A stretch of 10,875 nt of DNA from Pseudomonadota bacterium (GTDB lineage: Bacteria; Desulfobacterota; Syntrophia; Syntrophales; JADFWA01). The notes beneath the pieces are model-generated. The model was not told where the DNA came from. It saw only the letters and a list, made by a program, of their open reading frames with translations, and made no database searches. Where the stretch lies: the NCBI GenBank assembly GCA_030596145.1, contig JAUVKS010000036.1:1-10875 (forward strand). Direction: 5' to 3'. Positions 1 through 8,200 of this stretch are shown in pieces (within the stretch, counting starts at the first letter, position 1; every line of letters begins with the position of its first letter). The position numbers and the translations under genes are program-made.

Positions 1-1267
1 ATGCTTCATCTATGTATTTAACTGGTTCACCACCCACAATAAAATCCTTTTCATCCTCTTTATCATAGTAATGAAGATTAGTTTTTTGGGGAATGGCGCT
101 ATATATGCCAACTGCATGTTTATGCATAAACCATCCCAAACTTGTAATCATTCCTGTAGTGTAAACTCCTTTTGAAATGTTGTCCGCCAGTGTGGCTACT
201 GCATGAAGGCTATAATTATTTCCGGGGCCTCCAAAAAATCCCAACCCCCCGGTTAAAGTTAACGGGCGGTTGTCATCTGTTAGATTAAGCATACGACGGG
301 CTATTGTAACCGAGCTGGGAAAACAGCTGTAAAAATCAAAGCAGTCAATGTCATTCAACGACAGTCTACTTCGTTTCAGAGCTTTTATTGCTGCCTCCTT
401 AAGTGGTGCACTTGTAGTAAAATTTGATTTCTGAATTAGAAAACGTTGACGATCCTCGGCATAGGCCCCGGCTATAAAAAAAACGGGGCGTCTATCCTTT
501 TGGTGGAAAGCCTTGGCTTTTTCTTCGGACATAAGGATTACTGCGGCACCAACATCCACTGAAATCAATGAATTCATAAGTTTTGTATACGGAAAAGCAA
601 TTAGCCGGTTAGTTTTAGTAGGGGTTGTAATTTCTCGGGCCGTGAGAGGGCTCTTTGTCCATGCATTTGGGTGGTTGGCTGCCACGTGGCTAAAGCCGCT
701 CCACATCTTGCCAACCCTTTCTAAATATGTAGGTAAGTCTAAACCGCTTTCAGCCCACAAAGCGACTTCATAAAGGGGAAAGCCGTGCATGGGAAGGCTG
801 ATTCCGTGTTGGGTTTCAATTTCTGCAGATCCGATCATATCCTCACGCTCATGCTCTCCGACCAGTCCCTTGAAAAGAGCACTACCCTCGACGGGATCTG
901 TCTTATGCCTTGGATAGTATGTTTCTCCACCAGCGATCAGTACCGTATCCAATTCGCCTCTTGCGATCATACCGGCTGCTTTGCTAATCAGAGATTGCGG
1001 TGAATCTCCACCAATCTTCGAAACCAAAGTAAGGCGCGGTGAAACACCGATTTTCTCGGATAACAAATCAGCAGCATCCGGATAAAACTTACTGAGAACT
1101 CTAACCACCATTATACCGTCAAGTTTCTTTAAAATATCGATGTCCCCAGCTGTTTCGGCTGCTTGCCGTGCAGCCTTTATCATCAGACCAAGCGGGTCAA
1201 GGATATTTTTTTCATCTTTACCCTGGCTAACTTGGCCCCATCCAGCGATTACAACTTTTTGTTCCAT
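1..1267 (-). CDS. Thiolase-like protein (TLP1/SCP-x-type acetyl-CoA acetyltransferase homologue), 3' end cut by window
   Basis: I translated this gene by hand; 422 codons are open from the ATG at 1267 to the window edge, so the C-terminus is missing. GGGAG at 1274-1278, 6 bases upstream, supports the start. The fold signature is thiolase: a helix plus 'LIAGGE' (110-115), 'DFYSCFPSSV' (311-320) and 'GGPGNNYSLHA' (346-356, His355), a wording I associate with the TLP1 group. The position where thiolases carry the nucleophilic Cys ('CxSG') reads 'IGGDSPQS' (85-92), and the second catalytic Cys region reads 'TSLGWFMHKHAVG' (375-387), so neither Cys is present. A normal Claisen or thiolytic reaction is therefore doubtful. 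It probably binds an acyl-CoA, but substrate and reaction are unknown. TLP1-like proteins usually carry an extra C-terminal domain, which would lie beyond base 1. It has its own promoter candidate and is separated from the upstream pair by a hairpin. Confidence 0.85.
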   Translation of the reverse strand, partial: MEQKVVIAGWGQVSQGKDEKNILDPLGLMIKAARQAAETAGDIDILKKLDGIMVVRVLSKFYPDAADLLSEKIGVSPRLTLVSKIGGDSPQSLISKAAGMIARGELDTVLIAGGETYYPRHKTDPVEGSALFKGLVGEHEREDMIGSAEIETQHGISLPMHGFPLYEVALWAESGLDLPTYLERVGKMWSGFSHVAANHPNAWTKSPLTAREITTPTKTNRLIAFPYTKLMNSLISVDVGAAVILMSEEKAKAFHQKDRRPVFFIAGAYAEDRQRFLIQKSNFTTSAPLKEAAIKALKRSRLSLNDIDCFDFYSCFPSSVTIARRMLNLTDDNRPLTLTGGLGFFGGPGNNYSLHAVATLADNISKGVYTTGMITSLGWFMHKHAVGIYSAIPQKTNLHYYDKEDEKDFIVGGEPVKYIDEA

Positions 1268-1293
1268 TGAATACTCCCAGAGCGTACTTGTTA

Positions 1294-1322
1294 AATTTAA
1301 ACATGAAGCATAACGCTGTAAA
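1294..1322 (-). promoter_or_regulatory. Candidate sigma70 promoter of the thiolase-like gene
   Basis: On the minus strand a TTTACA -35 box (1317-1322, 5 of 6 consensus) is separated by 17 bases from TAAATT (1294-1299, 4 of 6). The -10 lies in the palindrome TTAAATTTAA (1291-1300). It sits 27 bases before the ATG at 1267, just after the hairpin that follows the upstream gene. It was identified by eye only. Confidence 0.4.
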
Positions 1323-1323
1323 T

Positions 1324-1363
1324 TACCTGCCTCTATAGAGTGCCTGCGTAATAGAGGCAGGTA
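1324..1363 (-). terminator. Hairpin between helical-repeat gene and thiolase-like gene, probable terminator
   Basis: A perfect 13-bp inverted repeat, TACCTGCCTCTAT (1324-1336) and its complement (1351-1363), encloses a 14-base loop. It lies 43 bases past the stop of the exported helical protein. Read on the minus strand it is followed by AATTTACAG, so the U-tract is weak. It may be a poor intrinsic terminator, or a 3'-end stabilising hairpin. Confidence 0.5.
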
Positions 1364-1405
1364 TCACAATAGCATGCCTGTCTCTTGCCTCCCTTATGAC
1401 ATGAC

Positions 1406-2479
1406 TTACTCTTCACCTTTGACGATCTCCGCCGCCTTGATGAGTAGCTCAGAAAACTTGCGATGCGCATCTTTACTTTTTTCCGTTAGTGTTATCTTTG
1501 CCTCGTTGATACGTTTTTCCATGTTAACAACCGCTTTGTTGATGGTCTTCTCCCCTTGGTTCCTAGTACGGCTATACCATACCTTGGCCTCCTCCAGATA
1601 GACGTGTGCCTGGTCGATGGTTGCCTGGGTACTCGCAGCAAATTGTGCTTTCAGTAAGGCTGCTTGGGCCTCGATATAGGCATAGCGCTTGTGGAACAAG
1701 TTAGCCTCTTTACTCTCCTTTATGCGGGTACCATACGCCTGAAGCTGTTTATCGGTGTGTGCAATCAGGGTGTCAAGCTTTCCTCTGGCTTCCTTGACAT
1801 TACCGGTGAGAGCCTTTTTGGCTTCACGCGTTTGGCTTTGCAGTTTTGCAATTCCCTGACCGGTCCTTTGAGTGGCGCTTGCCTTGGCTTCGGATAGATA
1901 CCCTTCTGCCTCGGTCAGAGCCAGTTTCGCCTTTTCCGGGGCCTGATCTATTTCTAAGGCTATCTTGGCCTTGAGTTGCGCAGCTTTTGCCTGAGTTAGA
2001 GCCGTGAAAGTGGCGGCACTCTTCCTCAAAACGATTGCTCTGACCTGCGTCTCTGCGATAGCAGCACTCAACGCTGCGTCTCCCCTGTAAACAAGATTGG
2101 TCAAATCCAAAGCGGCCTGTTGACCTTTTTCTTGAACTGCATTCTTTACCGTCTCGACCTGGTTTTCCAGATCGCTTATCCGTTTTCGAGTGGTCTTATC
2201 GGCGCTTTGATATGCCTCATTCAAATATATTTTGACTTCCTCCAGGGAACGAAGCGCGGCTTCCTTGTTTTTGTTCAGCCAGAGTTCAGAACGGGCCTCG
2301 ATCAGAGCGACTCTGGCTTTTGCAAGAGCAACCTGAGTTTTAAGGGCCTGTTGCCAGTTCTTTTCAACACACTCACCCCTCTTGGTTTGGTATGCCTGTT
2401 CCGCGGCAGGAACCGCAGATATGGAATAGCTAATAACCAGAGCGAATACCAACAGTGTTATTGCAATTGTTTTCTTCAT
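1406..2479 (-). CDS. Exported alpha-helical protein with three internal repeats, function unknown
   Basis: I do not recognise a named family. The 357-residue product starts MKKTIAITLL, with a hydrophobic core (about 5-22) and Ala-rich end 'AVPAAEQ' (22-28), so a Sec signal peptide cleaved near residue 26 is likely and the protein should be periplasmic. The rest is Ala/Lys/Glu-rich, nearly Pro-free and coiled-coil-like. Three copies of a roughly 75-residue unit are visible: about 51-122 (core 'EEVKIYLNEA'), 160-239 (core 'TEAEGYLSEAKA') and 265-346 (core 'HVYLEEAKVW'). Each has an Ala-rich helix, the 'YL.EA'-like turn, and a second helix ending in a '..I..L/M....eAk..l' pattern. The mature part has one Cys (37). 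The ATG overlaps the TGA of the upstream gene by 4 bases (ATGA), and a strong AGGAGG (2487-2492) sits 7 bases before it, so the two are translationally coupled. It could be a periplasmic scaffold or envelope-stress protein; that is inference. Confidence 0.8.
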   Translation of the reverse strand: MKKTIAITLLVFALVISYSISAVPAAEQAYQTKRGECVEKNWQQALKTQVALAKARVALIEARSELWLNKNKEAALRSLEEVKIYLNEAYQSADKTTRKRISDLENQVETVKNAVQEKGQQAALDLTNLVYRGDAALSAAIAETQVRAIVLRKSAATFTALTQAKAAQLKAKIALEIDQAPEKAKLALTEAEGYLSEAKASATQRTGQGIAKLQSQTREAKKALTGNVKEARGKLDTLIAHTDKQLQAYGTRIKESKEANLFHKRYAYIEAQAALLKAQFAASTQATIDQAHVYLEEAKVWYSRTRNQGEKTINKAVVNMEKRINEAKITLTEKSKDAHRKFSELLIKAAEIVKGEE

Positions 2480-3624
2480 GATCGTTCCTCCTTCTCTTTT
2501 TTAAGGGCATCCTTTGCCCCTTTCCATAATCCGGAGAGACCGCCTTTTGCCACGACCAGAGATCTCTTCCCGAGTTTCTTGGCCTCTTCAGCTGTGACCT
2601 TGGCCGCTTTGCCGGCGGCTTTTGCAGTTGCTCTGGCCGCATCCTTCCCTGTTTCCTTCAGTCGTTCAGCCACCACTCCCGCAACATGTTTGGCTTTCTC
2701 GCCCAGTACAGAGGTGGTTTTCCGGGACTGATCAGCGAGGTCGTTCAATATATCCTTTGCCACATCTCCGGAATGTCTTGCCACTTTGCGGGCAGTTTCT
2801 AAAAAAAGTTCTTCGATTGCCTCGATATCTTCCTTCGTCTGGGCAAGGTCCGCACGGAGAAATGCCTTTGTCCTATTACCGACGGATTCTACTGCCGACG
2901 CGATTCCTTTCTGTGTTCCTTCAAAGGCACCGCTGGTGACATCTTTAACTTTTTCACCAGTCTCCTCGGCAGCCTCCACTGCAGCAGAGATAATCTTGTC
3001 GGTTATCTTTTTTACCCTTTTCGTACTCAGAGGGCCTTCACCCAGAGCTTTTTCAGTGGCGTCGCTGGTAATCTGAGCCACGGTCTCTTTGACGTCCTTG
3101 CCTGACTCAATGGCCAGCCTGACGGCTTCCTTAACTGTTTCTTTAGTCAGCCCCAGTAGTTCCGTACTTTTCAGTTTGGTGTCGGCTACAGCAGTTTCCA
3201 CACGCCTCCTGGCCTCTTCTGATAGTGAAGTTCCTGCTTCTTTTGCACCTTCCAGGCCTTCCCTGACACTCTCGGCCAATTTCACCTCTTCCTCTTTGAG
3301 TTGCTCTTCGAGTTTCCTCAATTCCTCCCGGGTGGCCTCTATTGCCTGGTCGCTCTGGCTGCGAATACCGGAAATCGCGCCTTCTACGGCTCCCTCCACG
3401 GTCTCTTTCGCGTCAACTCCAGTCTCCTTTATCCCTTCAGCGGCGGCGGCCACGGCATCCTTAACCACAGAGCGAAGGCTTTCAACACCACCTTTGGTTT
3501 CCGCGACGGCATCGGATACCGCTTCCCTAACAATGTCCCGCACCTTCTCTGTAGTAATCTGACCTACCTCTTTAGCCTTCTTTAATTCTTCTACGATGCG
3601 GTCTTGCATCTGGTTTACTGTCAT
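2476..3624 (-). CDS. LEA/apolipoprotein-like amphipathic helical protein, function unknown
   Basis: The 382-residue product has no signal peptide and no membrane segment. It contains no Cys, one Pro (198) and one Trp (367), and is dominated by Ala, Glu, Lys, Val and Thr in 11-residue-like amphipathic periods such as 'ETVEGAVEGA'. This composition is typical of LEA-like desiccation/stress proteins and apolipoprotein-like helices; it may belong to an uncharacterised bacterial DUF of this style, which I cannot name with certainty. Residues 23-87 and 177-241 align without gaps (19 of 65 identical, including 'EETG/KETG' and 'GAxEGxxxGI'), showing an internal duplication. Residues 95-120 are a charged coiled coil, and the C-terminus from 320 is very Ala/Lys-rich and basic. 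The ATG at 3624 has AGGAGG (3633-3638) 8 bases upstream. The gene is coupled to the exported repeat protein downstream, which suggests a cytosolic/periplasmic pair. A membrane-surface or stress role is inference. Confidence 0.8.
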   Translation of the reverse strand: MTVNQMQDRIVEELKKAKEVGQITTEKVRDIVREAVSDAVAETKGGVESLRSVVKDAVAAAAEGIKETGVDAKETVEGAVEGAISGIRSQSDQAIEATREELRKLEEQLKEEEVKLAESVREGLEGAKEAGTSLSEEARRRVETAVADTKLKSTELLGLTKETVKEAVRLAIESGKDVKETVAQITSDATEKALGEGPLSTKRVKKITDKIISAAVEAAEETGEKVKDVTSGAFEGTQKGIASAVESVGNRTKAFLRADLAQTKEDIEAIEELFLETARKVARHSGDVAKDILNDLADQSRKTTSVLGEKAKHVAGVVAERLKETGKDAARATAKAAGKAAKVTAEEAKKLGKRSLVVAKGGLSGLWKGAKDALKKEKEERS

Positions 3625-3648
3625 GATTTGTTCCTCCTTGTTAAAATA

Positions 3649-3677
3649 TATATCTTGGAAACGTTACCAAACGTCAA
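3649..3677 (-). promoter_or_regulatory. Candidate promoter of the two-gene helical-protein operon, with AAACGT direct repeats
   Basis: On the minus strand TTGACG (3672-3677) is followed after 17 bases by GATATA (3649-3654); TATATA at 19 bases is an alternative -10. On the plus strand AAACGT occurs at 3659-3664 and 3669-3674, ten bases (one helical turn) apart between the two boxes, so a regulator could bind there. The rest of the 96-base gap after the patatin gene is A/T-runs with no convincing terminator, so read-through from upstream is possible. Confidence 0.4.
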
Positions 3678-3720
3678 TAAAAAACAATTCCTTTTTTAGA
3701 TTCCGCCTCTTTTTTTGATG

Positions 3721-4662
3721 TCAAGATTGTCCAATTGTGTCCTTCAGTAAAGGAAGCATGAGCTGGAGTGCCCGCTGTCCCTCTTCTATGGTCTCATCGG
3801 CACGGTTGAATTCCAGCAGGCCGATATGAGACAGACGGGGTGAAATCAATACATCAGGTGGATCTCCCGCCATCCTTTGTCGGGTTATTCTATCCTGCAT
3901 AATATTTATGGAGTTTGCCATCACCTCAAAAAGAGATGGTCCTCGATCAGCATGATTCTGACTAAAACGACTGACGACCAAAGACTTACTCCGCTTCATT
4001 GTATTGTCCAAATAGGCGGTGAGCTGATTTCGTAGTCCATGCTCCTCTACCTTCTGTTTTTTGGATACATTCTGAATACCTTTTCGGGCTGTCGTTCGCT
4101 TACCCACAATGTCTGAATTCAGATTGACGGCAATAACAATGTCTGCCCCCATGGCCCTGCAGAGAGATACCGGGACCGGATTCACCAGACCACCATCCAC
4201 GAGCCATTGTTCTCCTTGCTTAAAGGGAGTAAATATTCCGGGCATGGATATACTTGCCCGAATGGCATCCATGAGGGAGCCCTCCTGTAGCCATACCTCA
4301 TGGCCCGATGTCAGGTTTGTAGCAACGGCAGCAAATGGTAAGGGCAGGTCTTCGATATTGGGATCAGACAGGGTTGTCCTGAAAAATTTGGTAATCTTAT
4401 CACCTTCTATGAGACCCGAGCGAGGTAGCCTTACATCCATGAAACCTAAAATATCGGACCAGGCAAGTTCACGTGCCCACTCTTCCAATTGATCCAGAAA
4501 GCCTGCTGCCAGAGCACTGCCCACAATTGACCCTATGGATGTCCCACACACTATATCAATATCGATTCCTTCTTCCTGCAGGGCGCGGATTACACCTATG
4601 TGGGACCAGCCGCGGGCAGAACCGCTGCCGAGAGCAAGTCCAACCTTTTTTGTTTTGCTCAT
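3721..4662 (-). CDS. Patatin-like phospholipase/esterase of the RssA/NTE type
   Basis: Patatin-domain hydrolases cleave acyl esters of phospholipids or related lipids with a Ser-Asp dyad. All motifs are present in the 313-residue product: the oxyanion loop 'GSGSARG' (12-18), the nucleophile elbow 'GTSIG' (40-44, Ser42), and the 'DGG' catalytic Asp (156-158) followed by 'LVNPVP'. 'ASISMPGIFTPF' (136-147) is also typical of bacterial RssA/YchK-like and NTE-like enzymes. The length fits a stand-alone patatin domain (about 300 residues). No signal peptide or membrane helix is seen, so it should be cytosolic or membrane-peripheral. Residues 180-240 form a basic insert typical of variable substrate or membrane contact. 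GGGAG at 4670-4674, 7 bases before the ATG, supports the start. It follows the SRPBCC gene by 58 bases and is probably in the same operon. The substrate is not predictable. Confidence 0.93.
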   Translation of the reverse strand: MSKTKKVGLALGSGSARGWSHIGVIRALQEEGIDIDIVCGTSIGSIVGSALAAGFLDQLEEWARELAWSDILGFMDVRLPRSGLIEGDKITKFFRTTLSDPNIEDLPLPFAAVATNLTSGHEVWLQEGSLMDAIRASISMPGIFTPFKQGEQWLVDGGLVNPVPVSLCRAMGADIVIAVNLNSDIVGKRTTARKGIQNVSKKQKVEEHGLRNQLTAYLDNTMKRSKSLVVSRFSQNHADRGPSLFEVMANSINIMQDRITRQRMAGDPPDVLISPRLSHIGLLEFNRADETIEEGQRALQLMLPLLKDTIGQS

Positions 4663-4688
4663 CTCCTGTCTCCCGTGATTCGCGAGAA

Positions 4689-4707
4689 GACGATGCTGTA
4701 TATCGTC
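4689..4707 (-). other. Short hairpin in the SRPBCC-patatin gap
   Basis: GACGAT (4689-4694) and ATCGTC (4702-4707) form a 6-bp stem with a 7-base loop between the SRPBCC stop and the patatin ribosome site. No U-tract follows. It might be a processing or attenuation hairpin, but a chance palindrome is possible. Confidence 0.2.
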
Positions 4708-4720
4708 CTTTTACGTTCTT

Positions 4721-5191
4721 CTATCCGTCTGAATAAATGCTTATTGGAAGTTCTGCCTTGTTGAGTGATACCTCTTCAGCCCGTTTTCTGAAATCTTTAA
4801 TCACTTTCTCACAAAGATTCACTCCGAGAACACTCAAAGCATTATTAATAATAAAACTTTTATGTTTCACCATCATGGCAAATTCAACGGATGCACTTCT
4901 CACATCCTCATTGAAAATCCAATGACCGGAAAATTCTTTAAATGGGCCATTATCCTGTTTGAAATGTATGGACCTGTTTTTTTCAAATTGGGCGACCATC
5001 TGCACCTTCCCCCCGAGCAAACGGCTACTTAACGATGCGATCATGTAATTATCTTCCTTTTTCAGGACATTCACCGGCTTCATTCCATGGATGAATTCAT
5101 GGTATTTCTCAATGTCTGCGGCAACCTGATAGGCGATCGAAATGGGCATATTTAGCTGTTCCGTTTTTCTGAATGTATGCATTGCTGGCAA
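4721..5191 (-). CDS. SRPBCC/START-like protein (Coq10/RatA, polyketide-cyclase type)
   Basis: This is a small single-domain protein of 153-156 residues. 'VAADIEKYHEFIHGMKPVNVLKK' (23-45) matches the pattern 'v.d...Y..F...' of Coq10/RatA-like SRPBCC proteins, and 'NGPFKEFSGHWIF' (81-93) matches their conserved 'GPF..l.G.W.F' strand. These proteins form a helix-grip fold with a hydrophobic cavity that binds lipids, quinones or other hydrophobic ligands. The ligand here is unknown. The longest open frame starts with TTG at 5191 and an ATG lies three codons later at 5182. Neither has a clear Shine-Dalgarno sequence (GGTG at 5197-5200 is the nearest for the TTG), so the start is uncertain and translation may depend on coupling. 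It begins 21 bases after the activase-fusion stop and precedes the patatin gene, giving a probable three-gene operon with a lipid or acyl-CoA theme. Confidence 0.82.
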   Translation of the reverse strand: MPAMHTFRKTEQLNMPISIAYQVAADIEKYHEFIHGMKPVNVLKKEDNYMIASLSSRLLGGKVQMVAQFEKNRSIHFKQDNGPFKEFSGHWIFNEDVRSASVEFAMMVKHKSFIINNALSVLGVNLCEKVIKDFRKRAEEVSLNKAELPISIYSDG

Positions 5192-5212
5192 CTATTCACC
5201 ACTCTGAAGTAG

Positions 5213-8200
5213 CTACAATTTTTCAAAAATCAGTCTCAGTGCACTGACTAATGGTGGTGGTTTATGTAAGGTTATTTTCTCCTGATAGAAGGCCTTTTCA
5301 GGTTTGCTGTTAATTTCTTCCTTTGCCGCTATTACCATGAAATGCAGTCGGTTCACAATGTTTACTTCACTGGTGCCGGCATCCATGTCGAGAGAAAGAA
5401 GATTCAGATGGGGAAACATGACCTTTAGCCTTCTTTCCAGTCCCCTGCCTGTGATGTGATTGGCAAGACATCCAAAAGGTTGCAGGCATACAATATTTCT
5501 TGTTCCATTCTGTAACATTGCGATCATCTCCGCGGTCAGCAGCCAGCCCTCACCAGCCTGATTGGCAAGGCTTATGGCACCGCTCGCTGCCTCTGCCAGT
5601 TCGTTCAGGTCATGGGGTTTCCGATGATACCGGAAGTTCCTCATAACTCTTTCTGTTCGTGATATGTAATATCGGTTATATTTATCAAGTGCGCGTGTCA
5701 GCAGCCTGTCTGTTATAGAGTGCTTCAAATATGCGTTTTGATTAAATTCCTCATTGACAAAGTTTTGCGCGAAAAACCCTGAAAGTGATGGCAAAACCAC
5801 TTCAACTCCCTGTCCAATTAACCATTCTATAATGTTGTTATTTGAAAAGGAATTATACTTGACAAAGATTTCTCCTAATACCCCAACGACAGGAATCGGT
5901 TCGTTTTTAACGCCTACCGTGTTAAATTCGGAGACGGCCTCTTTAAGTAGATTCAAAAGCCCTCCGAAATTCGCTTCCTCTATCCACTTTTCCATCTTTG
6001 ACAGGTATTTTTTCTGTATCGCTTTGGTTTCTCCTGCTCTTATCTCACGTGCAGCTGTGGCAAGATACATCTTGGAGAGGGCATCGGTAAAGATAAGTCC
6101 CATGCCCAGTCTCTTAGTGAACCCCGATTGCGAGTTAATGTCTCCTGTTGAAAGGGTCAGGACAGGTACATCGCCAAACCCTGCATTGACGATGGCCTTT
6201 TTTGTGAGAGAAACATAATTGGATGCCCTGCACTGACCTCCGGTCTGGGTGAGCATGACAGCAGTCTTTTTCGGATCATATTTCCCGGACTGTAATGCCT
6301 TAATGATGTCTCCTATGACAATAATAGCGGGGTAACACATGTCATTGTTGACATATTTAAGGCCGGTATCTACGGAAGACCTGTCCTGAGGGGGAAGTAC
6401 TTCTACCTTGTAACCGAGGGGTCTGAAAGCTGCAGGAATGGGTGGTGAATATAGTGAAGAGAACCAGGGAACAATTATTGTTCTTTCCATCTCTTTTGGC
6501 ATACGTGCACAATTTATTCTTTTATTTCTGCCCTTTGCTTTTTGCCTCTTGCCTTTTGTCTCCTTCACAGCCTCCAGCATGGAGCGAAGCCGGATTTTTA
6601 CCGCCCCGAGGTTGGCGATCTCATCCATCTTGATAAGGGTGTAAATCTTGCCGGCACCTTTTATTATGTCTCTTACTTCATCGGCAGATATCGCGTCCAG
6701 TCCACAACCAAAGGATGTAATATGAATCAGCTCGGTCTGTTCAGTATCAGCCACATACTTTGCAGTGGCAAGGAGCCTGTTTATATAGGACCATTGTGTA
6801 AGTATATTGCTATCTTCCAAGGTATATTGTTCAGTGAACGGAATGGCATCCTCGGAGATTACATCAATTCCATGTCCTGTGAGCAGTTCAGGAATACCGT
6901 GATTGATAAGTGGGTCAATATGGTAAGGCCTTCCAGCCAGGACAATTACAAGGCGGTTATTTTCCCTCGCACTATTAATGGTGTCAGCAGCCATATCTTT
7001 CAGTTGCTCTTTATATTCTCTACAAACAGCAATGCCCTTGTCTGCAGCCAGATAAACCATCTTTTTATTGATCCCGAATTGTCTCGCGAAGGTATAAAGC
7101 TGTTTTTTGAGAAGGGTACTGTCTCTAAAGCTGATAACGGGGCTATCTATCGGTACTCCATATTTCCCTTCCGGATCAATGGAACTTCTAAGGACATCCG
7201 GATATCCGGTGACCACAGGGCAGTTGTAACTGTTCAGGGCATCTGAATGTTCCTTGTTTTCATAAACAACCGTCGGATAAAATATCCGGTCAATCCCTTT
7301 TTCTGTCAAATCAATTATATGACCATGGGCAAGTTTTGCCGGAAAGCAGATATTGTCCGACATAACCGTACCGATTCCCTTTTCAAATAATTTAACACTG
7401 GATGGATCAGACAAAACCACCTTAAAGCCGCACTCTACAAGAAACGTGCACCAGAAGGGAAAATTCTCATACATATTCAGGGCGCGGGGAATACCGAAGG
7501 TCAAAACAGGTGGCTTGTCCGGCTCCATTTTGCGATCAAAGAGGAGTTTGATCTTTTTAGCTATAAGGTTTCTGCCATGTTCTTTGGACTGTAGTCCATT
7601 CGTAAAAAAACGCTCACATCGATTGCCGGTAAAATAATTTCTGCCGTTTTCAAATGTTAGTTTGGTTGTGCTGCATCTGTTTTCGCATCCCTTGCAGTGA
7701 AAGATCTTTTTGGTGAAAACACATTCCTGATCGAGTAAATCGAATGCGCTGAATTGCGAGACCTCAGAGGAGTCTGTCTGATAGTTGTGAAGAGCAGTGA
7801 GCGCCGCGCCGTATGCCCCCATCAATTCAGAGATATCAGGACGTATCACCTCCTTTCCGAGCAGAATTTCAAAGGCGCGCAGAACGGCGGGATTGCGGAA
7901 GGTGCCACCCTGTGCAACAATTTTCCCTCCCAGTGTTTCGGTGTCTTTTAATTTAAGCACCTTATAGAGGGAATTTTTTATTACCGAATAGGCAAGCCCG
8001 GCCGAGATATCTGAGGCGGTTGCGCCTTCCCGCAGGGCCTGTTTGACTTTTGAATTCATAAAGATCGTGCATCTGGTTCCCAGATCGAAGGGATCGTTTT
8101 TTTGACAGGCAAGCCTGGCAAATTCAGATACATCATAGCCCAGTGAATGAGCAAAAGTCTCAATAAAGGAGCCGCATCCTGATGAGCACGCTTCATTGAC

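Noticed and set aside
2120..2731. 203-codon plus-strand open frame across the junction of the two helical genes
   Set aside because: It is antisense to two well-supported coupled genes with strong ribosome sites, and shows no recognisable domain.
3089..3562. 157-codon plus-strand open frame rich in Ser/Ala
   Set aside because: It is the antisense shadow of the Ala/Glu/Lys-rich helical gene; biased codon use leaves the opposite strand free of stops.
3678..3720. A/T-runs after the patatin gene as an intrinsic terminator
   Set aside because: There is no GC-rich stem before the runs; only weak A6/T6 pairing is possible.
6542..7246. 234-codon plus-strand open frame inside the activase gene
   Set aside because: It is antisense to a clearly conserved enzyme region (DUF2229-type domain) and has no family-like motifs.
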